A DNA stretch of 64,000 bases from Paraburkholderia ginsengiterrae. GTDB taxonomy: Bacteria; Pseudomonadota; Gammaproteobacteria; Burkholderiales; Burkholderiaceae. Shown here piece after piece: positions 52,638 through 61,135 of this stretch. Numbering within the stretch: position 1 is the first letter of the stretch; every line of letters starts with the position of its first letter. A program made the translations under genes and the position numbers. The notes under the pieces are model-generated. The model did not search any database. It was not told the origin of the DNA and was given only the letters and a program-made list of their open reading frames with translations. Location of the stretch: the NCBI RefSeq assembly GCF_001645125.1, contig NZ_LXKA01000382.1, positions 1 through 64,000 of the forward strand, in the 5' to 3' direction.

Positions 52638-53582
52638 TTACGCGCGCAGCGTCTGCGACGGCAGTTCGTGGAAATGTTGGTGGTAGTAGGACGAAAAGCG
52701 CCCGAAGTGACAGAACCCGAACTGCGCCGCCACGTCGCCGATACGGAAGGTGGGGGGGCTCGTCATCAGGAACCGGCGAACCGCATTCAATCGGATCGAT
52801 CGGAGATAAGCGGTCGGCGTCGTGCCCGCGATGTTCTGAAAACTGTACTGCAGCGTTCGGCGGCTGATCTTCAAATGACGGCACAGGTCGAGCACAGTCA
52901 AGAGATCGTCGTTGCTGTCGAGCGCTATTTCCTGGCTTTTGCGGACGATGTAGCTTTGGGTCGACATGTGAGGCAGCGTAGGGGTTCCCTCATCACCGGT
53001 TCGCACTAAACCGAGCACGATGCCGACGACGCTGTCAGTCAGCACCTTCTCGTTGAACGCACCCCGGTTCACGAGCGATTCGCTGTCCAAGGCCGTGCGC
53101 AGCACGTCTTGCAGGTTGTCGACGGCCGCTTCGTACCGCAGCAGCGACACCGGCAACACCGGCTGCGCCAGCGTTCGCTCCGGCAGTTCGGAAAGTGCCG
53201 CATGCTCGGGTTCCAGTGTCAATGCGCGGTCGATCGTGAACGCGATGACGTCCGTATCACCGGGCAAATGGACGACGAACTCCTCGCCGCTTCGCAGCGT
53301 CAGAAGGCTCGGTAAATTGACGGCGCGGCCTTGGACGATCGGGGCGACTGCGCGAACGACGGGCAAGGCGAAGCACAGATGATTGTGCGGCGCACGGCCC
53401 TGTTGCAGGACACGTTGATTGATCTGCTCATGAAAGACGTGAAAGCGTTGGCCCGAGATTTGGCGCAGCGTGGTGCTCGCCGAGCCTGGACTGATCTGAT
53501 CGTAACGCTGTGACCAGTTCGCGACGGCTTGCGAATGGAGAAATACATCCGAAAAGCGTCGTGTTTCAGCACGCAAAGGCAT
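52638..53582 (-). CDS. AraC-family transcriptional regulator (EutR-like)
   Basis: A 314-residue regulator. An N-terminal sensor half is followed by a C-terminal double HTH (LDLCRHLKISRRTLQYSFQN, then RIGDVAAQFGFCHFGRFSSY). The C-terminal part, including TPTAYLRSIRLNAVRR and FHELPSQTLRA, is like EutR, the ethanolamine-operon activator. It lies about 285 bases upstream of the APC permease on the same strand, and probably controls that permease. The ATG at 53582 gives the usual family length, although the first 15 residues are uncertain. Confidence 0.87.
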   Translation of the reverse strand: MPLRAETRRFSDVFLHSQAVANWSQRYDQISPGSASTTLRQISGQRFHVFHEQINQRVLQQGRAPHNHLCFALPVVRAVAPIVQGRAVNLPSLLTLRSGEEFVVHLPGDTDVIAFTIDRALTLEPEHAALSELPERTLAQPVLPVSLLRYEAAVDNLQDVLRTALDSESLVNRGAFNEKVLTDSVVGIVLGLVRTGDEGTPTLPHMSTQSYIVRKSQEIALDSNDDLLTVLDLCRHLKISRRTLQYSFQNIAGTTPTAYLRSIRLNAVRRFLMTSPPTFRIGDVAAQFGFCHFGRFSSYYHQHFHELPSQTLRA

Positions 53583-53858
53583 GGTCGGCTCTGTGGCACC
53601 AGCCGATTCGGCGGCGCGTTCGGTTGTCGTTCGTTGCGTGAGCCATGCGCACTTCCTAGTGATTCGTCAGAGGATATCTCTGTGTCGATTTTCTGCGTAT
53701 TCCGTATTGTGGGATTTTGAAAATGCGCACCAAGAGATTGCGCCTTTTTTAGAAACGTAATCGCACAATAAAGGATCGTCAATATCCTTGTGCGTAGGTG
53801 TTTTCATTGGGAGCGCTTGCCTGCGCCCCCGACTGCCTCGAACACGCGTAGCCGCCGT

Positions 53859-54620
53859 TCACCTTCCAGGCGGGGTGGGTATTGCCGGGTAGGCCTTGAA
53901 TCCGATGGTCCGGGCGGTCGCCGCGAGCGCGGCGCCCAAGACGGACTCGTTGAACAGGGCGTAGTGCTCGCGCCTGAAGACGAGGGTCATGCTGGAAGTG
54001 GCTTCGCTGCTTTCGCCCGCGGGAATGGGCGCCGAGATCCCCACGTGATCTTTATGAAGCTCCTCGTGCGAGACCCAATAGCCCTGCTGGGTGATTTGCT
54101 GGCAATACCGCCACAGGGTGGGCCAGTCTTCGGTGAGGGCCGGGTCTTGCGCGAGCAAGTGCCGATCGAATAGGCGTTTGAGCCGCGATCGGCTCATCGT
54201 TGCGATGATCACTTTCGAGGAGGCACCTCGCATCAGCGGCATGACCTGTCCGCGGCTGAATCCCAGGTTTAGCCGCTCGGGCCCGCTCTCGTGATGGATG
54301 TTGATGATTTGCTCGTCATACATCGTTGAGATGAGGCCCTCGCCCCCCGTGCTCCGCACGAGCTTCTTCAACTCAGGAATGCCGGCTTGCAGGAGCGGGT
54401 CGGATTCGCGCATCTTGTGATCGAGATTGATGATTCGCGCGCCAAGCGAATAGACCCCGTTCGCGTTGTTGAGCAACCCCGCTTCGGTGAGCTCTTTGAC
54501 GTATCGATAGCAGGTGGTACGCGTGAACCCCATGCGCTCGGCGATGGATTCTGCCGTCATCGACATGGCAGTCGAGGAGAACAGGTCAAGGATGGACAAC
54601 ATGCGGGTGAGACTCGACAT
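53859..54620 (-). CDS. IclR-family transcriptional regulator
   Basis: A 253-residue regulator with an N-terminal winged HTH (TAESIAERMGFTRTTCYRYV) and a C-terminal effector domain (VMPLMRGASSKVIIATMSRS, later GISAPIPAGESSEATSSMT). IclR proteins often control aromatic catabolism and respond to pathway acids. It is divergent from the catabolic operon that starts at 55030, with a 9-bp inverted repeat and a candidate promoter between them, so it is the most likely regulator of that operon. No preceding gene shares its strand closely. Confidence 0.9.
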   Translation of the reverse strand: MSSLTRMLSILDLFSSTAMSMTAESIAERMGFTRTTCYRYVKELTEAGLLNNANGVYSLGARIINLDHKMRESDPLLQAGIPELKKLVRSTGGEGLISTMYDEQIINIHHESGPERLNLGFSRGQVMPLMRGASSKVIIATMSRSRLKRLFDRHLLAQDPALTEDWPTLWRYCQQITQQGYWVSHEELHKDHVGISAPIPAGESSEATSSMTLVFRREHYALFNESVLGAALAATARTIGFKAYPAIPTPPGR

Positions 54621-54895
54621 AGCGTTTTTATCGCTTCTATCTGCGGGTTGGTAAATGGCCGGCGCGCTATGCCGCGCGTCGTCGGTGCATCAGCGCTCGT
54701 TTTGCCGCTTGGATCGAGAATCCGTCATTCTGCGATCTGCCTCCATGGCGCCGCCTCGAATAATGCCTCGTTGGTCCCGTTGCGCAAAGTCCCGCCATGG
54801 CGGAGCACCGATCGGCGCTCCGCGTTCGACACACTGCCGCTGGGCGCCTAAGTGAACCGTTAGCGCCTTCGTGTCTTCAACTAAATCCCGACATC

Positions 54896-54932
54896 GGAGA
54901 TTTTCGATTCAGTAGTTCGAAGAAAAATCTCC
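54896..54932. promoter_or_regulatory. Inverted repeat, candidate IclR operator
   Basis: GGAGATTTT (54896-54904) and AAAATCTCC (54924-54932) form a perfect 9-bp inverted repeat with a 19-base spacer. It lies between the divergent IclR gene and the catabolic operon and ends 10 bases upstream of the candidate -35 box, a usual place for an activator. Confidence 0.5.
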
Positions 54933-54942
54933 ATCTAGTAGA

Positions 54943-54971
54943 TTGACAGTCTCGAAATACGGGATTAGCAT
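54943..54971 (+). promoter_or_regulatory. Candidate sigma70 promoter of the 55-64 kb operon
   Basis: TTGACA (54943-54948), a perfect -35 box, is followed after 17 bases by TAGCAT (54966-54971), four matches to the -10 consensus. The start codon at 55030 is about 58 bases downstream. Confidence 0.6.
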
Positions 54972-55029
54972 CCATAGCACTGATCTCGGCGCGCGATGCG
55001 CCGCATCGTATCGAACCCAGGAAAAATCG

Positions 55030-56628
55030 ATGGAAACCGCTAATCCCGCAGTTTTGGAAACAAGCGTCGCCGATGCAGTTACAACGGGGGCCGAGCTCAT
55101 GCTGCTTGCAGCGCGTGCCGCTGGCGCCGAGGTCTGTTTCGCCAATCCGGGCACGACGGAGATGCCGCTCGTGGCCGCTTTGGACACCGTGCCCGGGATT
55201 CGGGCTGTGCTCGGTTTGTTCGAAGGCGTGTGCACGGGGGCCGCCGACGGATATGGCCGCATGACGGGCAAGCCTGCTTTGACGCTGCTGCATTTGGGTC
55301 CGGGCTTTGCGAACGGCATCGCCAACTTGCACAACGCGAGGCGTGCACGCACCCCGATCGTGAATATCGTCGGCGATCACGCCAGTTGGCACGTTCAATA
55401 CGATGCGCCGTTGACGTCCGACATTCATTCGCTGGCACGCCCCGTGAGCGGCATGGTGAGAACCATTGAGTCCACGGGGGACATCGAGAGCGATACGCTC
55501 GCTGCGTTTCAGTCAGCGTTGAGGGCGCCCGGCAGCATTTCGACACTCGTCTTTCCGGTCGATTATCAGCAGCATCACGCCCCGCGCCGAGACGGCGGAC
55601 TGCCGTCGGTGCAAAGCCGGCGCAGCTTCCAGGAAACGCGAGTTGAAGCCGTCGCGCAGAAGCTGAAGGCGGGCAAAAGCGTGGTGTTCCTGTTGGGTGG
55701 CGGTGCACTGTCCGAGCGTGGGCAGCGTGCTGCCGGTCGGATCGGCGCAAGCACGGGCGCGCGCTTCTTCAGTGAGACATTTCCTGCGCGGACAGAGCGT
55801 GGTGGTCGCCTCCCCGACATCGACCGTCTGCCGTATTTCCCGGAAAAGGCGATCGAGCAACTCGGGACTGGCGACGTGGTGGTGCTGGTGGAGACGATCA
55901 CGCCGGTTGCCTACTTCGGCTACGAAGGTTTGCCGAGCCTGCTGGTCGACGAGCGGCGATTGATGACGCTTGCCGATGTGGCCGAATGCGGCGACGCTGC
56001 GTTGGAAAGACTCGCAGAACTCGTTGGCGCGGATACGTCGGAGGTCGGCGTCCCGATGTCGCGCTATGCGATTCCCGAGTGCGCGCTCGATCCTGCGCTC
56101 GTAGGCAAGGTGCTTTCGAATGCGCTGCCCGATGAAGCCATCGTATCGGTGGAGGGGGGCACCTGCGGCTATCCGTTCGTCACCGCGTCCGCATCGGCTG
56201 CCCGCCACACGATTCTCACAAATACTGGAGGCGCGATCGGGCAAGGGCTGCCTGTCGCGCTCGGTGCGGCCATCGCTTGCCCGGAGCGTCGCGTGTTCGC
56301 GCTTCAGTCCGATGGCAGTGCGCAGTACACGATCCAGTCGCTGTGGACGATGGCACGTGAGCGCTTGCCGGTCGTCATGCTGATTACGTCCAATCGCCGC
56401 TACGGAATTTTGCAGACGGAGCTGCGCCGGGCAGGCAGCGCCGAATTCGGTCCTCAAGCCCGTGCGCTTACGGAACTCGACAACCCTGCATTCGATTGGT
56501 TGGCACTCGCGTCGGGGTATGGCGTGCCCGCCGTGCGTGCATCGACCACGCGTGAGCTCGAGGCAGCGCTTGCGACCGCGCTCGTTCACACGAGCGGCCC
56601 TTTCCTGATCGAAATGGTGCTCGCCTGA
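55030..56628 (+). CDS. ThDP-dependent enzyme, acetolactate synthase/benzoylformate decarboxylase-like
   Basis: A 532-residue thiamine-diphosphate enzyme with three domains. The N-terminal PYR domain has VCFANPGTTEMPLVAAL and the activating Glu in LFEGVCTGAADGYGRM. The C-terminal PP domain has the diphosphate/Mg motif as QSDGSAQYTIQSLW, with Ser at the first GDG position. This type is usually labelled acetolactate synthase large-subunit-like. The lack of a small subunit gene and the following aldehyde dehydrogenase suggest instead decarboxylation of a 2-oxo acid to an aldehyde, as in benzoylformate decarboxylase. The ATG at 55030 is chosen as the family start; 54943 overlaps the promoter. First gene of the operon. 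Confidence 0.88.
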   Translation: METANPAVLETSVADAVTTGAELMLLAARAAGAEVCFANPGTTEMPLVAALDTVPGIRAVLGLFEGVCTGAADGYGRMTGKPALTLLHLGPGFANGIANLHNARRARTPIVNIVGDHASWHVQYDAPLTSDIHSLARPVSGMVRTIESTGDIESDTLAAFQSALRAPGSISTLVFPVDYQQHHAPRRDGGLPSVQSRRSFQETRVEAVAQKLKAGKSVVFLLGGGALSERGQRAAGRIGASTGARFFSETFPARTERGGRLPDIDRLPYFPEKAIEQLGTGDVVVLVETITPVAYFGYEGLPSLLVDERRLMTLADVAECGDAALERLAELVGADTSEVGVPMSRYAIPECALDPALVGKVLSNALPDEAIVSVEGGTCGYPFVTASASAARHTILTNTGGAIGQGLPVALGAAIACPERRVFALQSDGSAQYTIQSLWTMARERLPVVMLITSNRRYGILQTELRRAGSAEFGPQARALTELDNPAFDWLALASGYGVPAVRASTTRELEAALATALVHTSGPFLIEMVLA

Positions 56629-56663
56629 GCACTGCTGTCAGAACAAATCTGGGATTCAAAAAC

Positions 56664-58178
56664 ATGTCCACCGACGTGAGTGGTTGGAGTGAACTTATCG
56701 GCGATGCGGCGCGTCGCTTCGCCTTGCGCCGGCATCGGCTCTTTATCAACGGCGCCTGGCAGGACGCCGCCGACGGAGGGACGTTCGAGACGCTCGATCC
56801 GGCGAGCGGGACAGTCGTTACAAGCGTGGCCGATGCAGGGCCGGCGGACATCGATGCCGCGGTCCGTGCCGCACGGTCGGCGTTGGAAGCGGTCACATGG
56901 AAAAAAATGACGCCCATCGACCGGGGGCGTTTGCTCAATCGCCTGGCGGATCTGATCGAGTCGAATGCGCAAGAGTTGGCTGAGCTCGAATCGCTCGACA
57001 ACGGCAAGCCGCTTTCGGCCGCGCTAAACGGCGACGTTGCAGGCACGGCGAAAATCTTTCGCTACTTTGCCGGCTGGCCGAGCAAGCTCGAGGGAGCAAC
57101 GATTCCTGTCTCGCCGAGCGGAGGGCGGACGTTCCTGAACTATACGCGCAGCGAACCCGTGGGGGTTTGCGGGCTGATCGTTCCGTGGAATTTTCCGTTG
57201 TCGATGGCCGCGTGGAAGCTGGCGCCGGCATTGGCGGCGGGCTGCGGCTGCATCTTGAAACCTGCTGAGCAGACACCGCTCACGGCGTTGCGATTAGCTG
57301 AACTGATCGACGAGGCCGGATTTCCGGCAGGCATCGTGAACGTTATGACGGGGCGCGGCGCCACGGCCGGCGCAGCACTTGTGGCACATCCCGGAGTCGA
57401 CAAGATCGCGTTCACGGGATCGACTCAGGTGGGCAAAAGCATTGCCCGGCAGTGTGCGGATTCCCTCAAACGCGTCACGCTCGAACTGGGCGGCAAATCA
57501 CCCAATATCATCTTGCCGGATGCGGATCCTGCCGAGGTGGCCGAAGCTGCTGCCGCTGCAATTTTCTATAACCAGGGCCAGGTCTGCACGGCCGGCTCGC
57601 GGCTGTATATCCACAAAAAGCACTTCGATCGCGTCGTTGCCGATATCGCCTCCAAAGCCCAGTCCATTCGAATCGGCCCGGGGCTGGAAGCCGGCACGCA
57701 AATGGGGCCGCTCGTCTCGTCGCTTCAGCATCAACGTGTGAGCGACTACGTGAGCATCGGCCGCAACGAAGGCGGCACGACGATTACCGGCGGCGGCCGC
57801 CCGCACGACAGACCCGAAGGGTATTTCTTCGAACCGACCGTCTTCGTCGATACCCGCGACGGCGCTCGCATCGTCAAGGAGGAGATATTCGGCCCCGTAC
57901 TGACTGCCATGCCTTGGGACGATATCGATGATCTCGTGAATCGCGCGAACGATTCGCCGTTCGGTCTTGCCGCAGGCATATGGACGCGCGACGTGAAAGA
58001 GGCGCACCGGCTTGCTGCTCAGCTCAAAGCGGGGACTGTCTGGGTGAATTGCTACAACGTCACGGATCCGGCATCGCCGTTCGGCGGCTTCAAAGAATCG
58101 GGCTGGGGGCGCGAACTCGGCCGCAAAGGCATTGAGAACTACCTCGAAACGAAGAGCGTTTGGATCAACGTGGATTGA
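56664..58178 (+). CDS. NAD-dependent aldehyde dehydrogenase (phenylacetaldehyde dehydrogenase-like)
   Basis: A 504-residue aldehyde dehydrogenase. The catalytic Cys is in NQGQVCTAGSRLY and the general-base Glu in VTLELGGKSPNI. The cofactor stretch is LIVPWNFPLSMAAWKLAPAL, followed by FTGSTQVGKSIA, and the C-terminus has YNVTDPASPFGGFKESGWG. The closest group is phenylacetaldehyde/aromatic aldehyde dehydrogenases such as FeaB. Coming right after the ThDP enzyme, it would oxidise the aldehyde formed by decarboxylation. Intergenic distance 35 bases; start ATG at 56664. Confidence 0.92.
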   Translation: MSTDVSGWSELIGDAARRFALRRHRLFINGAWQDAADGGTFETLDPASGTVVTSVADAGPADIDAAVRAARSALEAVTWKKMTPIDRGRLLNRLADLIESNAQELAELESLDNGKPLSAALNGDVAGTAKIFRYFAGWPSKLEGATIPVSPSGGRTFLNYTRSEPVGVCGLIVPWNFPLSMAAWKLAPALAAGCGCILKPAEQTPLTALRLAELIDEAGFPAGIVNVMTGRGATAGAALVAHPGVDKIAFTGSTQVGKSIARQCADSLKRVTLELGGKSPNIILPDADPAEVAEAAAAAIFYNQGQVCTAGSRLYIHKKHFDRVVADIASKAQSIRIGPGLEAGTQMGPLVSSLQHQRVSDYVSIGRNEGGTTITGGGRPHDRPEGYFFEPTVFVDTRDGARIVKEEIFGPVLTAMPWDDIDDLVNRANDSPFGLAAGIWTRDVKEAHRLAAQLKAGTVWVNCYNVTDPASPFGGFKESGWGRELGRKGIENYLETKSVWINVD

Positions 58179-58192
58179 GAACGGAGCTTGAA

Positions 58193-58996
58193 ATGGATAT
58201 GGGACTCAGAGGCCAGACGGCATTCATCACAGGGGGCAGCATGGGCATCGGCAAGGCCATCGCCGAGCAGCTGGCCGGCGAGGGCGTGAACGTCGTGCTT
58301 GCCGCACGGCGGATGCAGCACCTTGAAGAGGCCGCGGAGGACATTCGTTCGCGACTGCCGTCCGATGCGGGCGAGATCGCCTGCGTTTCGGTCGACACGT
58401 CGAGCACAGCCTCGGTGCAGGCGGGCGTCGACGAGGCTGCCAGGCGATTCGGCCGCATCGACATTTTGATCAACGGCGCGGCCCATCCTGGCGGACTCGT
58501 ACGTTCGGAACTCGAGGAGGCCGACGCGGATGGCCTATTGAAAGACATCGACATCAAGGTCGTGGGCTATTTCCGCTGTGCGAAGGCGGTCGCGCCAATC
58601 ATGAAACGCCAGCGATACGGCCGCATTCTCAACATCGGCGGGCTAACGGGGCGCGGGAGCAAGCAACTGTCGGGCATGCGCAACGTGGCCATCGTCCACA
58701 TGACGAAAGTGCTGTCCGATCAATTAGGGCCGTTCAACATCACGGTCAACACGATTCACCCCGGCGTGGTCGAAACACCGCACATCCATGAGCTCTACGA
58801 GAAGGAAGCTGCAAAGCAGGGGCTGACGGCGGAGCAAGTCGAGCAAAACTACATCAAGGTCACGCCCATTCGCCGGGTGCTGCAACCGGAGGAAATGGCA
58901 TGGATCGCTACTTTCATGGCCTCGCCGAAGGCCGGCGCGATCACGGGCGAATCGATCGGCGCGGACGGTGGAATCACGCGTGGCATCTTTCTGTAA
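58193..58996 (+). CDS. Short-chain dehydrogenase/reductase, atypical active site
   Basis: A 267-residue SDR-fold protein. The cofactor motif TGGSMGIGKAIAEQL and ILINGAAHPGG (NNAG-like) are present, as is the C-terminal ITGESIGADGG. The catalytic YxxxK is not: in the expected helix the sequence is SGMRNVAIVHMTK, so alignment of the following AIVHMTKVLSDQL with the usual helix places Ser at Tyr and Asn at Lys. It may act by a different base or bind rather than oxidise. The ATG at 58193 has GGAG 8 bases upstream. It starts 14 bases after the aldehyde dehydrogenase stop. Confidence 0.88.
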   Translation: MDMGLRGQTAFITGGSMGIGKAIAEQLAGEGVNVVLAARRMQHLEEAAEDIRSRLPSDAGEIACVSVDTSSTASVQAGVDEAARRFGRIDILINGAAHPGGLVRSELEEADADGLLKDIDIKVVGYFRCAKAVAPIMKRQRYGRILNIGGLTGRGSKQLSGMRNVAIVHMTKVLSDQLGPFNITVNTIHPGVVETPHIHELYEKEAAKQGLTAEQVEQNYIKVTPIRRVLQPEEMAWIATFMASPKAGAITGESIGADGGITRGIFL

Positions 58997-59009
58997 CGAG
59001 GAGCAGCTA

Positions 59010-60026
59010 GTGAATAAAACCATTCTTGTGGCCACTGCCGGCCAGGGGATCCTGCGAAGCTCGGATAACGGGAAGTCCTGGAAGCGGCTCGACCTGGACC
59101 AGGATATCGAATTCGACGGCGTCGTTCGGAGTCTGGCTGTGCATCCGGACGACCCACGCCTGGTGTTCGCCGGCGCCGATGTCGGCCTTTGCAAGAGCAC
59201 CGATGGCGGCGTGAACTGGAAGCGGATCGATTCGATCCTGAATGGTCAGACGGTGTGGTCAATCTGTTTCGATCCGAACAACCCGAAACATATGCTTTGC
59301 GGTACGGGTGCCCCTTCGCGCGCCGGCTTCTTCCGCTCGACCGACGGAGGCGAGAGTTGGACGAAGCTCCCGCCGGAAATCCCCGAGCGTTGCGCGGGCG
59401 TGAACAAGCCTCGAGTACTGACTTGCGCGATCGACCCATCGAACTCGAGCCATCTGTGGTTCGGCATCGAAGAGGGTGGACTGTTCCGTAGCAGGGATGC
59501 GGGTGAGAGCTGGGAGCGAATCGATGGCCAACGAGGCGGCGTGAGCAATTCCGATATTCATTGCGTCGCCTTTATTCCTGGCCCGCCGCAGACACTGCTC
59601 ATTGTCGTGGTCAATGCGATCTATATCTCGAACGACGATGGGAAGACGTGGAAGGGCTTGAATGCAAAGCAGGAATGGACGCTGCGCTATGCGCGCACCG
59701 TGCGTGTCCGGCCAGGCACCAACGAAGCGTTTCTCGTCATCGGGGATTCGACGCCGGGTCACACGAGCAAAGTGCTCAAATCGACGGACCTCGGCGAATC
59801 CTGGATCGAGGTGCCGCTGACGCAGACGCCCAACTCGGCGTTCTGGGCCGTCGGAGTCAACGAGGCTGATCCGCTTCTCATGTTCGCCGGCTCGAAGTAC
59901 GGCCATCTGTTCAGGACCGAGGACGGCGGCCAGACCTGGTTCAAGGAGTGGCGCGAGTTCAGCGAAATTACCGACGTGACGTGGACACCGGTTTTAACCG
60001 TAGACAATCCTCCTCAACATCATTGA
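59010..60026 (+). CDS. Asp-box beta-propeller protein (YCF48/sialidase-like repeats), no signal peptide
   Basis: A 338-residue protein of repeated blades with Asp-box turns: RSSDNGKSWKRL, KSTDGGVNWKRI, RSTDGGESWTKL, RSRDAGESWERI, ISNDDGKTWKGL, KSTDLGESWIEV and RTEDGGQTWFKE, hence about seven blades. Unlike the propeller at 49181, no signal peptide precedes the first blade, so it should be cytosolic. The GTG start at 59010 has GAGGAG 6 bases upstream and begins right at the first blade. Its operon position between an SDR and a VOC protein suggests a catalytic lactonase- or hydrolase-like propeller, or a scaffold for pathway enzymes. I cannot assign a reaction. Confidence 0.82.
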   Translation: MNKTILVATAGQGILRSSDNGKSWKRLDLDQDIEFDGVVRSLAVHPDDPRLVFAGADVGLCKSTDGGVNWKRIDSILNGQTVWSICFDPNNPKHMLCGTGAPSRAGFFRSTDGGESWTKLPPEIPERCAGVNKPRVLTCAIDPSNSSHLWFGIEEGGLFRSRDAGESWERIDGQRGGVSNSDIHCVAFIPGPPQTLLIVVVNAIYISNDDGKTWKGLNAKQEWTLRYARTVRVRPGTNEAFLVIGDSTPGHTSKVLKSTDLGESWIEVPLTQTPNSAFWAVGVNEADPLLMFAGSKYGHLFRTEDGGQTWFKEWREFSEITDVTWTPVLTVDNPPQHH

Positions 60027-60034
60027 GGTAGTAC

Positions 60035-60493
60035 ATGGAAAAACCCAACGTCAAACGCACGCATATCGCGCTTTACGTTCGCGATCCGATCGCATCCGGC
60101 AAGTGGTACGAAGAAGTGCTCGGCATGGAAGAAACCGCGCGGGGGGAGAACTGGGTGTTCATGTCCTTCGGCACGAAGCACCACGATATCGCGCTGATCG
60201 GGACGGACGAGGCGCGCCCGCCGATCAAGCGAGGCCTTCAGCATTATGGCCTCGAGATCGGCGCGGACGTGACGTACTTGCGGCGCCTGTACGGCATGCT
60301 GTTGCGCAAGAACGTCGAGGTCGTGAAGACGACCGACCACAAGATCGGCTACGGGTTGTACTTCAACGATCCGGACGGCAATCGTCTGGAGTTCTTTTGC
60401 GACCTTGTCTTCGACGACGGAGAAGGAAAACGGCTTCTGAACGAGTATCACGCGCCTAGCGATCCCATTGATCTCAAACCCCTGTTCGACTAA
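60035..60493 (+). CDS. VOC-family protein, possible extradiol dioxygenase
   Basis: A 152-residue protein of the vicinal oxygen chelate fold. The likely metal ligands are H10 (VKRTHIALYVRDP), H71 (GLQHYGLEI) and E119 (PDGNRLEFFCDL), the His-His-Glu set of type I extradiol dioxygenases. It has GYGLYFNDPDGNRLEFFCD, which is typical of that group, though it is only one module pair in length. It might open a catechol made by the flavin hydroxylase at 62023, or be an isomerase. Start 9 bases after the propeller stop; AGGTAG upstream. Confidence 0.82.
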   Translation: MEKPNVKRTHIALYVRDPIASGKWYEEVLGMEETARGENWVFMSFGTKHHDIALIGTDEARPPIKRGLQHYGLEIGADVTYLRRLYGMLLRKNVEVVKTTDHKIGYGLYFNDPDGNRLEFFCDLVFDDGEGKRLLNEYHAPSDPIDLKPLFD

Positions 60494-60506
60494 CCGGCAC
60501 CTGCAA

Positions 60507-61112
60507 ATGAAAACGACTCCCAATTTCGAAGGCTTTCAAATTCGCAAGTGGCACACCCACATAGAAGATGTTCTCACCAACGAGAATGGCCGCCACGCAG
60601 ATGGCGAGCCGTTGCGGAAAATCGTGATCGCCGCGGTGATCCTCAACCCTTTTGCCGGTCGCAGCGTGGACGATCTCGGCGAGGTCGTGAACGCCTCGCC
60701 CGCGCTTGGCCATGAATTCGCGCGGCGCATCCGGCAGCTGCTCGGCGACGACACGGTCGAGAGCTACGGTAAAGCGTGCGTCGTAGGTGCGGATGGCGAA
60801 TACGAACACGGCAACGCGTTTCTGACGAGCGTATTCGCCGATCCGGTGCGCGATGCGGTAGGCGGCGGGAAGGCCTGGGTGCCGTCGACGGGCAAGCGCG
60901 GCGGCATCAATACGGTGATAGACATTCCGCTGGCCCATAAGGACGCACTTTACGTGCGCTCTCACTATGACACCGTCTCGGTCATGGTCGCCGACGCGCC
61001 CAACCCGGACGAAGTCGTCATCGCGTTCGCGTTTGCTTCACGCGGGCGGCTGCACGCGCGGCTTGGCGGCATCAAGACTTCGGAGATCCAAGGTCAGGAT
61101 GGGCTGCACTGA
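60507..61112 (+). CDS. AA_synth family protein (DUF1185, 'amino acid synthesis')
   Basis: A 201-residue protein of the family named amino acid synthesis (AA_synth, formerly DUF1185), whose true reaction is unknown to me. Characteristic stretches are RKIVIAAVILNPFAGRSVDD, LGHEFARRIRQLLG, GKACVVGADGEYEHGNAFLT and GGGKAWVPSTGKRG. The fold is expected to be a cytosolic alpha/beta enzyme. The ATG at 60507 is the family start; 60468 lies inside the preceding gene. Neighbours are all catabolic, which points to a ring-fission or lactone/amide-related step rather than amino acid synthesis. Confidence 0.8.
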   Translation: MKTTPNFEGFQIRKWHTHIEDVLTNENGRHADGEPLRKIVIAAVILNPFAGRSVDDLGEVVNASPALGHEFARRIRQLLGDDTVESYGKACVVGADGEYEHGNAFLTSVFADPVRDAVGGGKAWVPSTGKRGGINTVIDIPLAHKDALYVRSHYDTVSVMVADAPNPDEVVIAFAFASRGRLHARLGGIKTSEIQGQDGLH

Positions 61113-61135
61113 CGGCCTGAGATAGGAGACATAGG

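Noticed and set aside
56280-56400. Ser instead of Gly in the ThDP-binding GDG motif
   Set aside because: Related acetolactate-synthase-like proteins, as I recall, often have Ala or Ser at this position (ADGS-type), so it is probably a family variant rather than a defect.
55513-56589. A 358-codon minus-strand ORF opposite the ThDP enzyme
   Set aside because: An antisense shadow with Arg/His-rich composition and no motif.
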